Of a stretch of 35,173 nucleotides of DNA, positions 1 through 7,817 are shown piece by piece. The position numbers and the translations under genes were made by a program. How positions within the stretch are numbered: the stretch's first letter is position 1; each line of letters opens with the position of its first letter. Under the pieces are notes generated by a model that did no database searches, was not told where the DNA came from, and was given only the letters and a program-made list of their open reading frames with translations. Source of the stretch: Mycobacterium attenuatum (GTDB lineage Bacteria; Actinomycetota; Actinomycetes; Mycobacteriales; Mycobacteriaceae). The stretch lies in the NCBI RefSeq assembly GCF_900566085.1, contig NZ_UPHT01000158.1:1-35173 (forward strand), read 5' to 3'.

Positions 1-623
1 GCGATGGACCCACCCGTCCCGCCGGCCCCGCCGTTGCCGTACAGCCACCCGCCAGCGCCGCCGGCTCCGCCGTTGGCGGCGGGACCTCCGCCAACGCTGG
101 TGGTCCCGCCGGTCCCGCCGTTGCCGCCGTTTCCGATCAGCCCGGCGTTACCGCCGCTTCCCCCGGCCAGCCCAGCCGCTGTCTGGTTGTAGCCGTTGCC
201 GCCGTTGCCGTACAGCAGCCCGCCGGCCCCACCGTTCGGGCTGCTCGCGGTCCCGTCGGCGCCGTTGCCGATCAGCGGACGCCCCAGGAGCGCCTCGGTG
301 GGCGCGTTCACCACGCCCAGCAGAGCCTGCAGGGGCGCGACGTTGGCGGCTTCGGCGGCCGCATACGAGCCGGCACCGGCGGTCAAAGCCCGCACGAATT
401 GGTCATGAAAAGCTGCCGCTTGGCTGCTGAGCGTTTGATAGGCCTGGGCGTGCGCACCGAACAGTGCTGCGATAGCCGCCGACACCTCATCGGCGCCCGC
501 AGCCAGCACCGACATCGTCGGAAGGGCCGCGGCGGCATTGGCCACGCCGAGAGTCGAACCGACATTCGCCAAATCCGAAGCCGCCGCTGTCACCATCTCC
601 GGGGCCGCGATCAGATACGACAT
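1..623 (-). CDS. PE_PGRS family protein, 3' end beyond the window
   Basis: The minus-strand reading starts at ATG 623 and runs open off the left edge, so only about 207 N-terminal residues are seen. The first ~95 residues are a typical PE domain: MSYLIAAPEM at the start, then ADEVSAAIAALFGAHAQAY and AAFHDQFV. A linker with NAPTEALLGRPLIGNGADG leads into Gly-rich GGNGG/GGAGG triplets, the PGRS part. PE_PGRS proteins are exported by ESX-5 to the mycobacterial cell surface; the individual role of this one cannot be told. It lies in the same direction as the next two PE genes, but the 586-bp gap before it argues for its own promoter. Confidence 0.9.
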   Translation of the reverse strand, partial: MSYLIAAPEMVTAAASDLANVGSTLGVANAAAALPTMSVLAAGADEVSAAIAALFGAHAQAYQTLSSQAAAFHDQFVRALTAGAGSYAAAEAANVAPLQALLGVVNAPTEALLGRPLIGNGADGTASSPNGGAGGLLYGNGGNGYNQTAAGLAGGSGGNAGLIGNGGNGGTGGTTSVGGGPAANGGAGGAGGWLYGNGGAGGTGGSI

Positions 624-779
624 CGGATGTCCTCCCGGGACGTCGTCGTCAATGAGGTCGCCGGCGACCGCTGGGGCCACCGCCGTGGAACTAGCAGACG
701 TCGAGAGTATCGCGATCGCGCCAGCCCATTCCGGTTTCCGCCAGATTGCAGCTTCTCCATGGGCAGCCGGCCGACCGCA

Positions 780-1115
780 TGGTGAGGCACGCAGTCAGAT
801 TCATCGCATCCTGAACAACTTCTCGGCGGAAGGCCTCCGAAACGTCCTCGCGGGGCTGGTTGTTCAGTTCAAGGAGTGGTGCTGCTCGGACGCGACCACC
901 AGTGCTCGGGCACGTTCTGGTGCGGCCAAGCGGCTGAACTTGCCACGACGGTTACCGGGTGGACAGGCAACAACGCGCGCGTCGTTGAGTGCACCATCGA
1001 CGAGCTCCGCTCGGCCAGCACCGAGCCGATGATCCGCGACGTGGTCGATCGCGGCTTTTTGAGCGCTCCGAGACGGAAGCCGGTGAGATCTCAAATCCTT
1101 TGCTGTACAGCATGA
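780..1115 (+). pseudogene. Remnant of an HTH-nucleotidyltransferase (MNT-type) gene
   Basis: This is the only recognisable content of the 586-bp gap 624-1209. Reading from about 796 gives QIHRILNNFSAEGLRNVLAG, which resembles the winged-helix segment that precedes a nucleotidyltransferase domain in many actinobacterial proteins. A +1 shift near 872-876 then gives VVLLGRDH, and further on ELATTVTGWTGN, ARVVECTIDELRS and EPMIRDVV, which resemble the C-terminal end of the same family. The catalytic core with its GSxxxG motif is missing. I infer a gene that lost its middle by deletion and took a frameshift. The assignment rests on remembered family patterns only. Confidence 0.45.
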
Positions 1116-1209
1116 TTCGTCACACCACCAGCAGGCGGATCAGGTCGTCCACCGGTGGTGCGTCAAGCACGAGTCTCCGGCGCCCCTACCAGATTGCGGG
1201 CCGCTGCGG

Positions 1210-2922
1210 TCATGGGACCGCAACGGCGCCCCACACGGCGTGGATCACGTCTTCGGCGACGGCGATCGGGAACTGCACCACCGCCGTGCCGACCTCGTCG
1301 ATTCCGGTGCGAACCGCGTTCACGATCGTCGCCGGATCACCGGTGAACAGCGACCAACCGATGTCGAAAGCCGCGATTTGCGGGGCCGTGATGAGGTTGC
1401 GCACGTCGACGAACAGTTGGGTCGGCAGTGACGCCGGCGCGACCGGTATCCCGTCCCAACTGGTCATCGTCCAGCCGCCGGTGGGATCACCCTGCAACAC
1501 GACCGTGCCGGTGTTGGGCAGCGAGTGAGTCAGTATGAGCAGCGGATTGGGGTTGTCGACGGCCATCATCGTGCCAACGCCGATGGTGAATGCGCTCGAG
1601 TACGAGACGACGGTAACCTTGCCGTCCGCCGACGGCAGCGGGTTGGCCAGGGCGGTGTCGTACATGGTTTGCACCGCACCGTTGAAGGTGTGGCCGAAAA
1701 CCACCCCGTTGAAGTCGATCGAACCGGGGTTCAGCATCGGCACGATGGGCAAGCCGAAGGTCCACGCCATCGGGCCGGCCAAGTAGAGCAGACCGGCGGG
1801 ACTTATCTGGGGAAAGTCTTCGAAAATGCCGGCATTGATCTCGTTGAGCCCCGGCAATACCCCCGGGGTCATGCCCAGCATCGCCGCCAGCGGAGCGGCC
1901 GTCTGCTGCGTCCGGACCAACTGCGAGTCGAACAACCCGGCGAAAGGGCCCTGCGGCGCAAGTATGTTGGCGATGTCTACTGCCTGTTGCTGGCCCACCG
2001 CAGTGAGATTGGCACCCGGGATCGCCGTGTCCATCAAGCCGGCCACGTTGGCCGTCGTCTGCCCGTGCCGCACGAAGTCGATGACGATCGACTGCTCGTT
2101 GCCGCTGGGCGGGTTGAGCCAGTTGAAGACGTTGACCGGCTCGCCGATGATCAACCCGCCACGGCCAGTTGGCGCGCCGGTCGCGCCGAGTCCGCCAGTG
2201 CCGAACAACAACGCCTGGCCGCCGGCACCGCCAGCACCGCCGAGACCGCCCATGCCGCCGTTGCCCATGAACAATCCGCCGGTGCCGCCCATGCCCCCGG
2301 TCCCGCCGCCGAAGCCGGCGCCACCGGGACCGCCGTTGCCGATCCACCCGGCGCTGCCGCCGTTACCGCCGGGCACCGCCCCGGGACCGCTGGTAGGGGT
2401 ATAGCCGGGTCCGCCATCGCCGAACAGGAAACCACCCGCGCCGCCGGTCGGGTTTGCCGCCGTGCCGGCGGCTCCGTTGCCGATCAGATCACGGTGCAGC
2501 AGCATGCCGGTCGGGGCATTGACGACCGGGTCAAGCAGCTGGCCCAACGGGCTGCTGATCCAGGCCTGACCCGCGGTATGGATCGGACCGTAGACCGCTG
2601 TCTGGAATCCGTTAGAAACGGCTGCACCGAGATCAGCGGCAAGGGCCGCTTCGGCGCCGGCATACGACGCGGCCGCCGCGCTCAAGGTGCCCACAAACTG
2701 TTCGTGGAACATCGCGAGCTGCGCTGCCGCCGCCTGATACTCCTGGGCGTGCGTGCCGAACAGCGTTGCGATGGCCGCCGAAACCTCGTCGGCGGCCGCG
2801 GCTGCCACTTCGGTCGTCGGAATGGCCGCCGCCAGGTTGCCGACACTGACGGCCGAACCGATCTGGGCTACCTCCGCCGCGGCCGTCGCCAATGCTTCCG
2901 GCCCCACCAGCACAAATGACAT
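1210..2922 (-). CDS. PE_PGRS11: PE_PGRS11-like PE-PGRS protein with C-terminal histidine phosphatase/phosphoglycerate mutase domain
   Basis: This 570-residue protein has three parts. Residues 1-95 are a PE domain (MSFVLVGPEALATAAAEVA, ADEVSAAIATLFGTHAQEY). Residues 145-260 are a short PGRS region of GGxGG repeats. Residues 278-570 are a histidine-phosphatase (phosphoglycerate-mutase-like) domain. Its phosphate pocket is visible as RHGQT (catalytic His286), LVRTQQTA (Arg337) and LNEINAG (Glu361). The layout matches M. tuberculosis PE_PGRS11 (Rv0754), reported to act as a surface phosphoglycerate mutase. The place where the second catalytic His is expected reads VVSYSSAF, with Tyr441 instead. 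The start is supported by GAGGGG seven bases upstream. The protein is probably exported by ESX-5 to the envelope. Confidence 0.9.
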   Translation of the reverse strand: MSFVLVGPEALATAAAEVAQIGSAVSVGNLAAAIPTTEVAAAAADEVSAAIATLFGTHAQEYQAAAAQLAMFHEQFVGTLSAAAASYAGAEAALAADLGAAVSNGFQTAVYGPIHTAGQAWISSPLGQLLDPVVNAPTGMLLHRDLIGNGAAGTAANPTGGAGGFLFGDGGPGYTPTSGPGAVPGGNGGSAGWIGNGGPGGAGFGGGTGGMGGTGGLFMGNGGMGGLGGAGGAGGQALLFGTGGLGATGAPTGRGGLIIGEPVNVFNWLNPPSGNEQSIVIDFVRHGQTTANVAGLMDTAIPGANLTAVGQQQAVDIANILAPQGPFAGLFDSQLVRTQQTAAPLAAMLGMTPGVLPGLNEINAGIFEDFPQISPAGLLYLAGPMAWTFGLPIVPMLNPGSIDFNGVVFGHTFNGAVQTMYDTALANPLPSADGKVTVVSYSSAFTIGVGTMMAVDNPNPLLILTHSLPNTGTVVLQGDPTGGWTMTSWDGIPVAPASLPTQLFVDVRNLITAPQIAAFDIGWSLFTGDPATIVNAVRTGIDEVGTAVVQFPIAVAEDVIHAVWGAVAVP

Positions 2923-3057
2923 TGCCTACCCCTCGTGCTCACGCGTACTAGTCATCATGGAGCCCGGCACCGGAAAACAGGTGGGTATCGACAAAATGCA
3001 TCGGTGCTGTTGCTCGCATGCCGGCGCGGCCCGCCGCGGCTGGCCGCGTCATGAGGA

Positions 3058-4116
3058 CTAGGCCGCGGTGATGGCCAGCGCGAGCTGTTGTGGCACGGCG
3101 TTCACCAGGGTGGGAACGATGCCGCTGACGGGCGGACCGGAAACGTCGTCGACGAACGGCGGCAAGAACCACACCAGGGTCCCTGTCATGGCGTGTGGCG
3201 CGGCAAGAACCCCGTCAAAGGGAATGTCGAGCACGACCAGCCCCAGTCCCAGTGGCAGTAACAACGGCAGGGTTACCTCGCCGTTGAGTAAGCCGTTGGC
3301 GACGAACGCAGGAGCGTCGATCAACGCACCTATAGCTCCGGCAACATCGCCGGTCTGCACCGCGCCGGTAAAAGCCGCCGCGGCGGTTCCCACCCCGCCG
3401 AGGGCGCTGAGCGGCGGACCCAGCGCCGCAAGCGCCACCGCCGGCGTCGCCGTGGTGAGCGTGCTCGCGATGTTGAGGACCTTCTGCTGGATCTGAGCCG
3501 GAATGGCGGCGATCGGGAATAGGTCTGCCACAACACGATTCAGCGCCGTCGGGTCAGCCGGCACGGCACCGAGGTCCTGGACCGCATTCTGCAGGGAGGT
3601 GGCAATCGTTTGTCCGTATGCCATCTGGTTGGCGACGATCCGCCGCAACAACGGCGCCGGGTTGGAGGTCCACGTGCTGCCGAGGCTCTGCAGGTTGGCG
3701 GCGGTGTTGGTCACCAGATCCTGGTACGGGCCGGCGATACCCGGAGTCGCCGGCGCCGCGGTCGGCCCGAGTAGCGGATGCCCCAGCAAGGTCTGCGCGG
3801 GCGCAGTTACCGCGCTGATCAAAGCCTGCTCGGCGTTGAAGATCTCGGTGCTCAGATATGCGGCCGCACCACCATTCAGCAAACTCACCAGCTGCTCGTG
3901 AAATGCTGCGGCCTGGGCGCTCACGGCTTGAAATTCCCGAGCGTAAGCGCTGAACAGCCCGCAGACCGCGGCCGACACCTCGTCGGCGCCGGCAGCGGCC
4001 ACCGCCGCTGTGGGCGCTGCCGCCGCCGCGTTGGCCGAGCTGATCGTCGAGCCGATGCCGGCGAGATCTGTTGCTGCCACCGTCATTGTCTCCGGGGCCG
4101 TCATCACGAAAGACAT
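3058..4116 (-). CDS. PE family protein with unique C-terminal domain
   Basis: The start is placed at ATG 4116, preceded by GGAGG and beginning MSFVMTAPETM, rather than further upstream; this gives 352 residues. Residues 1-95 are a PE domain (ADEVSAAVCGLFSAYAREF, AAFHEQLV). The rest is not glycine-rich. It is Ala/Pro/Leu-rich and holds the segment GDVAGAIGALIDAPAFVANG followed by LLNGEV, a pattern seen in other PE/PPE tails, then a hydrophobic stretch near TLPLLLPLGLGLVVLDIP. I expect ESX-dependent export and envelope association. No catalytic motif is visible. It lies 135 bp upstream of the PE_PGRS11-like gene on the same strand. Confidence 0.85.
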   Translation of the reverse strand: MSFVMTAPETMTVAATDLAGIGSTISSANAAAAAPTAAVAAAGADEVSAAVCGLFSAYAREFQAVSAQAAAFHEQLVSLLNGGAAAYLSTEIFNAEQALISAVTAPAQTLLGHPLLGPTAAPATPGIAGPYQDLVTNTAANLQSLGSTWTSNPAPLLRRIVANQMAYGQTIATSLQNAVQDLGAVPADPTALNRVVADLFPIAAIPAQIQQKVLNIASTLTTATPAVALAALGPPLSALGGVGTAAAAFTGAVQTGDVAGAIGALIDAPAFVANGLLNGEVTLPLLLPLGLGLVVLDIPFDGVLAAPHAMTGTLVWFLPPFVDDVSGPPVSGIVPTLVNAVPQQLALAITAA

Positions 4117-4284
4117 CTGATACCTCCAGTTGCCTGCGGCAAGTGACTGCTCTTGCGTTTGGCCACGAGACGTCCAGTTTTGTCGGGGCAAACCCGTCCG
4201 GCTAGGGGATTTATGCCTTTTGTTGGGTGGCCGCGGTTGAGCTTCGGCGGCGCCGCGGAACACCTCGTCGTCGCGCCTCACCCG

Positions 4285-5190
4285 CTAGAACTTGGTCGGC
4301 TCCGCCGGCCGCTCACTGTAGTGGCGGGCCGTGTTCATCAGCGCGGCGGCGGCGGCGCTCAGGTGGCTGCGTCGGCTGACCGCCGCCACATAAAGACAAG
4401 TCTCGGGAACGATGCGCTGCACTCGCGCGCCGGCGCGCTGCGCCACCCGTGTCCACGACGACGGCATGACAGCCCGGCCGATGCCATTGAGGACCATCGG
4501 CAGGATCGAGGTGCGGTGGGCAACCTCGGCGACGATACTGGCCGTAATACCTTCGGCCAGAACGTCGTCGACAAGGGCGCGCATCAACGAGCCGCGTTGA
4601 GACGCGATCAGCCGGAACCCGGCCAAGTCTTCACGCCGCACGGTCGGGCCCGTCGGCCCGTCGTCATCGGATCGCGAAATCAGTACCAGCGCTTGAGTTT
4701 CCAGTGCGACGACGTCGAGGTCGGCAGCGCGGGTGGGTTCGGCAGATCCCAGTACCCCGATCTCGCTTGCGCCGCTGCGCACGCTGTCCAGGATCTCTTG
4801 CGGAGTGAACCCGCCCGCCACGTTGACGGTCACACCGGGATGGTCGCCGGTGAACGCGGTCAAGATGGTCGTCAGCGGTTCCATGCCCGGCGAGGGCATG
4901 GTGATCAGGTCGACCCGCCCGCCGCGTAGCCCTTTCAGCTCGCGCATGACCGCGGTTGCCTCATCGATATCGCGCAGTACCACCCGGGCCGGCCCCACCA
5001 ACGCTTTGCCGGCGTCGGAAAGCACCACCGCGCGCCCGACCCGGTGAAACAGCGGCATCCCCAGTTCACGTTCGAAGCCGGCGATGGCCTGCGACAACGA
5101 CGGCTGCGCGATCATCAGCCGTTCGGCCGCCTTGCCAAAGCCGCCGTAGTCGACGACCGCCAAGAAGAACTTGAGCTGTCTGACATCCAT
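4285..5190 (-). CDS. LysR-family transcriptional regulator of the tartrate/glycerate operon
   Basis: This 301-residue protein has an N-terminal winged HTH (VRQLKFFLAVVDYGGFGKAA, AQPSLSQAIAGFERELGMPL, LSDAGKALV) and a LysR effector-binding domain from about residue 90 to the end. Two start codons lie six bases apart. ATG 5190 is chosen because AGAGGA sits at a normal distance from it and abuts the other. It is divergent from the dehydrogenase-symporter-kinase operon, with 143 bp between. A LysR-type palindrome lies in that gap. The arrangement recalls dmlR/dmlA of E. coli. The likely inducer is tartrate, D-malate or a related hydroxyacid (inference), with the usual autorepression of LysR genes. 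Confidence 0.9.
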   Translation of the reverse strand: MDVRQLKFFLAVVDYGGFGKAAERLMIAQPSLSQAIAGFERELGMPLFHRVGRAVVLSDAGKALVGPARVVLRDIDEATAVMRELKGLRGGRVDLITMPSPGMEPLTTILTAFTGDHPGVTVNVAGGFTPQEILDSVRSGASEIGVLGSAEPTRAADLDVVALETQALVLISRSDDDGPTGPTVRREDLAGFRLIASQRGSLMRALVDDVLAEGITASIVAEVAHRTSILPMVLNGIGRAVMPSSWTRVAQRAGARVQRIVPETCLYVAAVSRRSHLSAAAAALMNTARHYSERPAEPTKF

Positions 5191-5207
5191 GGCCATTCCT
5201 CTGATCA

Positions 5208-5239
5208 GCTTCGATAGGGCTTTGATAGGCGCAGCCTAT
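5208..5239. promoter_or_regulatory. LysR-type operator (T-N11-A palindrome) with repeated half-site
   Basis: The perfect inverted repeat ATAGGC-GCA-GCCTAT at 5225-5239 contains a T-N11-A core (T5226, A5238), the classic LysR recognition geometry. A direct repeat of its left arm, CTTCGATAGG against CTTTGATAGG, lies immediately to the left. It sits between the regulator and the operon, close to the regulator start, as expected for a recognition site used for both autoregulation and activation. Binding is inferred. Confidence 0.6.
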
Positions 5240-5333
5240 ATCGCGGATCGCATCTTGGTCTTGGACGCCGGGCCGCGTGCGCCCCGCTAATGGACTGTGC
5301 AGGAACCACAGAGTCAGCGAACGGAGGCTTTCC

Positions 5334-6434
5334 ATGACACGGCCGACACGGCAGGTTTTCAAGATCGCCGCAATTCCCGGTGACGGCGTAGGCCAGGAAG
5401 TCGTCGCCGCGGGCCGGCGCGTTCTGGACACAGTGGCGGCCCAGTCGGGGCGGTTCACGTTCCAGTGGACCGAGTTCCCTTGGGGCTGCGAGCATTACGA
5501 GTGGACCGGGCGGATGATGACCGCCGACGGGCTGGAAGCCCTGCAGGCGTTCGACGCCATCTACTTCGGCGCCGTCGGCTGGCCCAGCGTGCCCGACCAC
5601 ATCAGCCTGTGGGGACTGCGGCTGAACATCACCCAGAATTTCGACCAGTGGGCCAACGTCCGGCCGGTCAAGTTCCTGCCCGGCGTGCTCTCACCGCTGC
5701 GTAACGCCGACGACCACGAGCTGGACTGGGTGGTCGTCCGGGAAAACAGCGAAGGCGAGTATGCGGGACTGGGTGGGCGCAATCTCAGCGGTCGTGGGCC
5801 AGGCAACGAGGTGGCCTTGCAGACCGCCTTGTTCACCGACAAGGGCTGCGAGCGCATCATCCGGTTCGCGTTCGACCTGGCCCGCACCCGGCGCGTGAAA
5901 AAGGTCTCCAGCGTCACCAAGTCCAACGCCCAGCAGTACGGAATGGTGTTGTGGGACGAGGTCTTTGCCCGGGTCGCCCAGGACTATCCCGACGTGGCGC
6001 ACGAGAGCGTGCTGGTGGACGCGATGAGCGCCAAGTTCGTTCTGCACCCCGAAGACCTGTCGGTGGTCGTGGCGTCCAACCTCAACGCCGACATCCTGTC
6101 GGATCTGGGCTCGGCGCTGGCCGGCAGCCTGGGCGTGGCCGCCAGCGCCAACCTCAACCCCGAACGGCGCTTTCCCAGCATGTTCGAACCCGTCCACGGT
6201 TCGGCACCCGACATCGCCGGGCGCGGGATCAGCAATCCCATCGGCGCGATGGCCAGCGCCGCGCTGATGCTCGATCACTTCGGGCTGCACCACGCGGCTC
6301 GGCGCGTCGAATCAGCGATCGAAATCGCCACCGGCAGCGGCATATTGACCCGCGACATCGGAGGCATGGCCACCACCGACGAGATGACCGACGCGGTGAT
6401 CGCGGCGCTGACTTCTCTCCGCAGCGCGGCCTGA
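5334..6434 (+). CDS. ttuC: Tartrate dehydrogenase/decarboxylase (D-malate dehydrogenase family)
   Basis: This 366-residue member of the isocitrate/isopropylmalate dehydrogenase fold starts at ATG 5334, eight bases after GGAGG. Visible motifs are the N-terminal nucleotide-fold start KIAAIPGDGVGQEV; FPWGCEHYEWTG and AIYFGAVGWP, typical of tartrate dehydrogenases; the substrate signature REN-EGEYAGLGGR; the metal-binding region VDAMSAKF with NADILSDLGSALAGSLG; and FEPVHGSAPDIAG near the NAD site. The family oxidises tartrate or D-malate with NAD and metal, and can decarboxylate meso-tartrate to D-glycerate. A glycerate kinase two genes downstream favours the tartrate-to-glycerate role. The enzyme is cytoplasmic. 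D-malate to pyruvate is the main alternative. Confidence 0.88.
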   Translation: MTRPTRQVFKIAAIPGDGVGQEVVAAGRRVLDTVAAQSGRFTFQWTEFPWGCEHYEWTGRMMTADGLEALQAFDAIYFGAVGWPSVPDHISLWGLRLNITQNFDQWANVRPVKFLPGVLSPLRNADDHELDWVVVRENSEGEYAGLGGRNLSGRGPGNEVALQTALFTDKGCERIIRFAFDLARTRRVKKVSSVTKSNAQQYGMVLWDEVFARVAQDYPDVAHESVLVDAMSAKFVLHPEDLSVVVASNLNADILSDLGSALAGSLGVAASANLNPERRFPSMFEPVHGSAPDIAGRGISNPIGAMASAALMLDHFGLHHAARRVESAIEIATGSGILTRDIGGMATTDEMTDAVIAALTSLRSAA

Positions 6435-6446
6435 CCCGCACCGCCG

Positions 6447-7817
6447 ATGGACACGGGAATTCATGTCATGCCCGCGCCCGGGAACACGCGGTGGTACCGG
6501 CAGCTGTATTTCTGGGTGCTGGTCGCCATCGCGGCGGGCATCGTGGTGGGCTGGGTGGCGCCGGCCACCGGGGTGGCGATGGAGCCGCTCGGAGCCACCT
6601 TCGTCACCGCGATGAAGATGCTGATCGGGCCCATCGTGTTTCTGACCATCGTCGGGGGCATCGCCGGCGTCGCGGACCTGAGCAAGGTGGGCCTGACCGG
6701 AATGAAGGCGCTGGCCTATTTTCAGGCCGGAACCATCGTCGCGATGGTCATCGGGCTGCTGGCGATCAACGTGTGCCGTCTCGGCGAGGGTGTCAACGCC
6801 GACCCGGGCAAGATTCCCGCCGTCGACTCGGTGCCGAAGCCGGTCACCGGAGGCAATCACGGGTGGGAGTTGCTGACCCACCTCGTTCCCGGCAGCGTGG
6901 TAGGCCCGTTCGTCGACGGCAACGTGCTGCAGATCATTTTTCTCGCAGTGCTTTTCGGGGTGGCGCTCAACGCGGTCGGCCAGGTCGGCGGACCGGTACT
7001 CGACGCGGTCAACCGGCTGACCGCCGTGGTCTTCACAGTGTTGTCCTACCTCATGAAGCTGGCACCGGTTGGAGCATTCGGCGCGATGGCGTTTGCGGCC
7101 GGCGGGTACGGCGTCCACGCGCTCACCAGTCTGGCCGGCCTGATCCTGCTGTTCTACGTCACGGCGGCGCTGTTCGTGGTGGTGGTGCTCGGTTCGGTGA
7201 TGGCGTATTTGCGGCTCAACATCTTTCACCTGCTGGGCTACCTGCGGGCCGAGTTGCTGCTGGTCCTGGGTACCTCCAGCGCCGAGCCCGCGCTGCCGGG
7301 GTTGATGCGCAAGCTCGAACAGGCCGGGGTCAGCGCGGCCACCGTGCGGCTGATCGTGCCGACCGGTTACGCGTTCAACCTCGATGGCGCGGCGATCTAT
7401 CTGTCCCTGGCCGCGGTCTACATCGCCCAGGCGACCAACACCCACCTCGGCGTCGGCGCGCAAATCGGGTTGCTGGCAGTCATGTTGCTGACGTCCAAGG
7501 GCGCGGCCGGCACGGCCGGGGGCGGGTTCATCGCGCTGACCGCGACGCTGAGCACCGTCGGTCACATTCCCGCCGCCGGGATCATGCTGATCTTCGGGAT
7601 CGACAAGTTCATGGCCGAATGCCGAGCCCTGGTCAACTTCATCGGTAACGCGGTGGCCACCCTTTTCGTGGCCCGGTGGAACGGCGAACTCGACCTGGAT
7701 CGCGCCCGAAAGGTGCTTGCCGGCAAGCGCATTCGTCTGCCGGAGCTGGGCGCTCAGGCCGCCACACCGGCACTGGTCGCAACCGGAGCGCAGCATGCGG
7801 GCACTCGTCGCACCTGA
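6447..7817 (+). CDS. dctA: C4-dicarboxylate:cation symporter (DctA/GltP family)
   Basis: This 456-residue membrane protein of the dicarboxylate/amino acid:cation symporter family begins 12 bp after the dehydrogenase stop. The family hallmarks are present: the re-entrant loop GTSSAEPALPGLMRKLE (serine-rich in the family), GYAFNLDGAAIYLSLAAVYI, the second hairpin LTSKGAAGTAGGGFIAL and the substrate-binding stretch GIDKFMAECRALVNFIGN. There are about eight transmembrane helices. It probably imports tartrate, malate or a similar dicarboxylate for the enzymes encoded on each side. The predicted start MDTGIHV could also be the Met at residue 8. The last 23 bases overlap the glycerate kinase gene, which suggests translational coupling. 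Confidence 0.92.
   Translation: MDTGIHVMPAPGNTRWYRQLYFWVLVAIAAGIVVGWVAPATGVAMEPLGATFVTAMKMLIGPIVFLTIVGGIAGVADLSKVGLTGMKALAYFQAGTIVAMVIGLLAINVCRLGEGVNADPGKIPAVDSVPKPVTGGNHGWELLTHLVPGSVVGPFVDGNVLQIIFLAVLFGVALNAVGQVGGPVLDAVNRLTAVVFTVLSYLMKLAPVGAFGAMAFAAGGYGVHALTSLAGLILLFYVTAALFVVVVLGSVMAYLRLNIFHLLGYLRAELLLVLGTSSAEPALPGLMRKLEQAGVSAATVRLIVPTGYAFNLDGAAIYLSLAAVYIAQATNTHLGVGAQIGLLAVMLLTSKGAAGTAGGGFIALTATLSTVGHIPAAGIMLIFGIDKFMAECRALVNFIGNAVATLFVARWNGELDLDRARKVLAGKRIRLPELGAQAATPALVATGAQHAGTRRT

Noticed and set aside
1..408. Proline-rich plus-strand frames at the left edge
   Set aside because: These are the antisense of Gly-Gly-Asn repeats in the PE_PGRS gene.
2200..2400. Short GC-rich tandem units as a CRISPR-like or regulatory array
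   Set aside because: They are codons of PGRS Gly-Gly-X triplets, not spaced repeats.
1525..2919. A 464-codon plus-strand frame opposite the PE_PGRS11-like gene
   Set aside because: It mirrors the PE_PGRS and phosphatase codons; no motif, and the minus-strand reading is certain.
5951..7648. A 565-codon plus-strand frame across the dehydrogenase and symporter
   Set aside because: It is an out-of-frame reading of both genes, rich in Arg and Gly and crossing their boundary.
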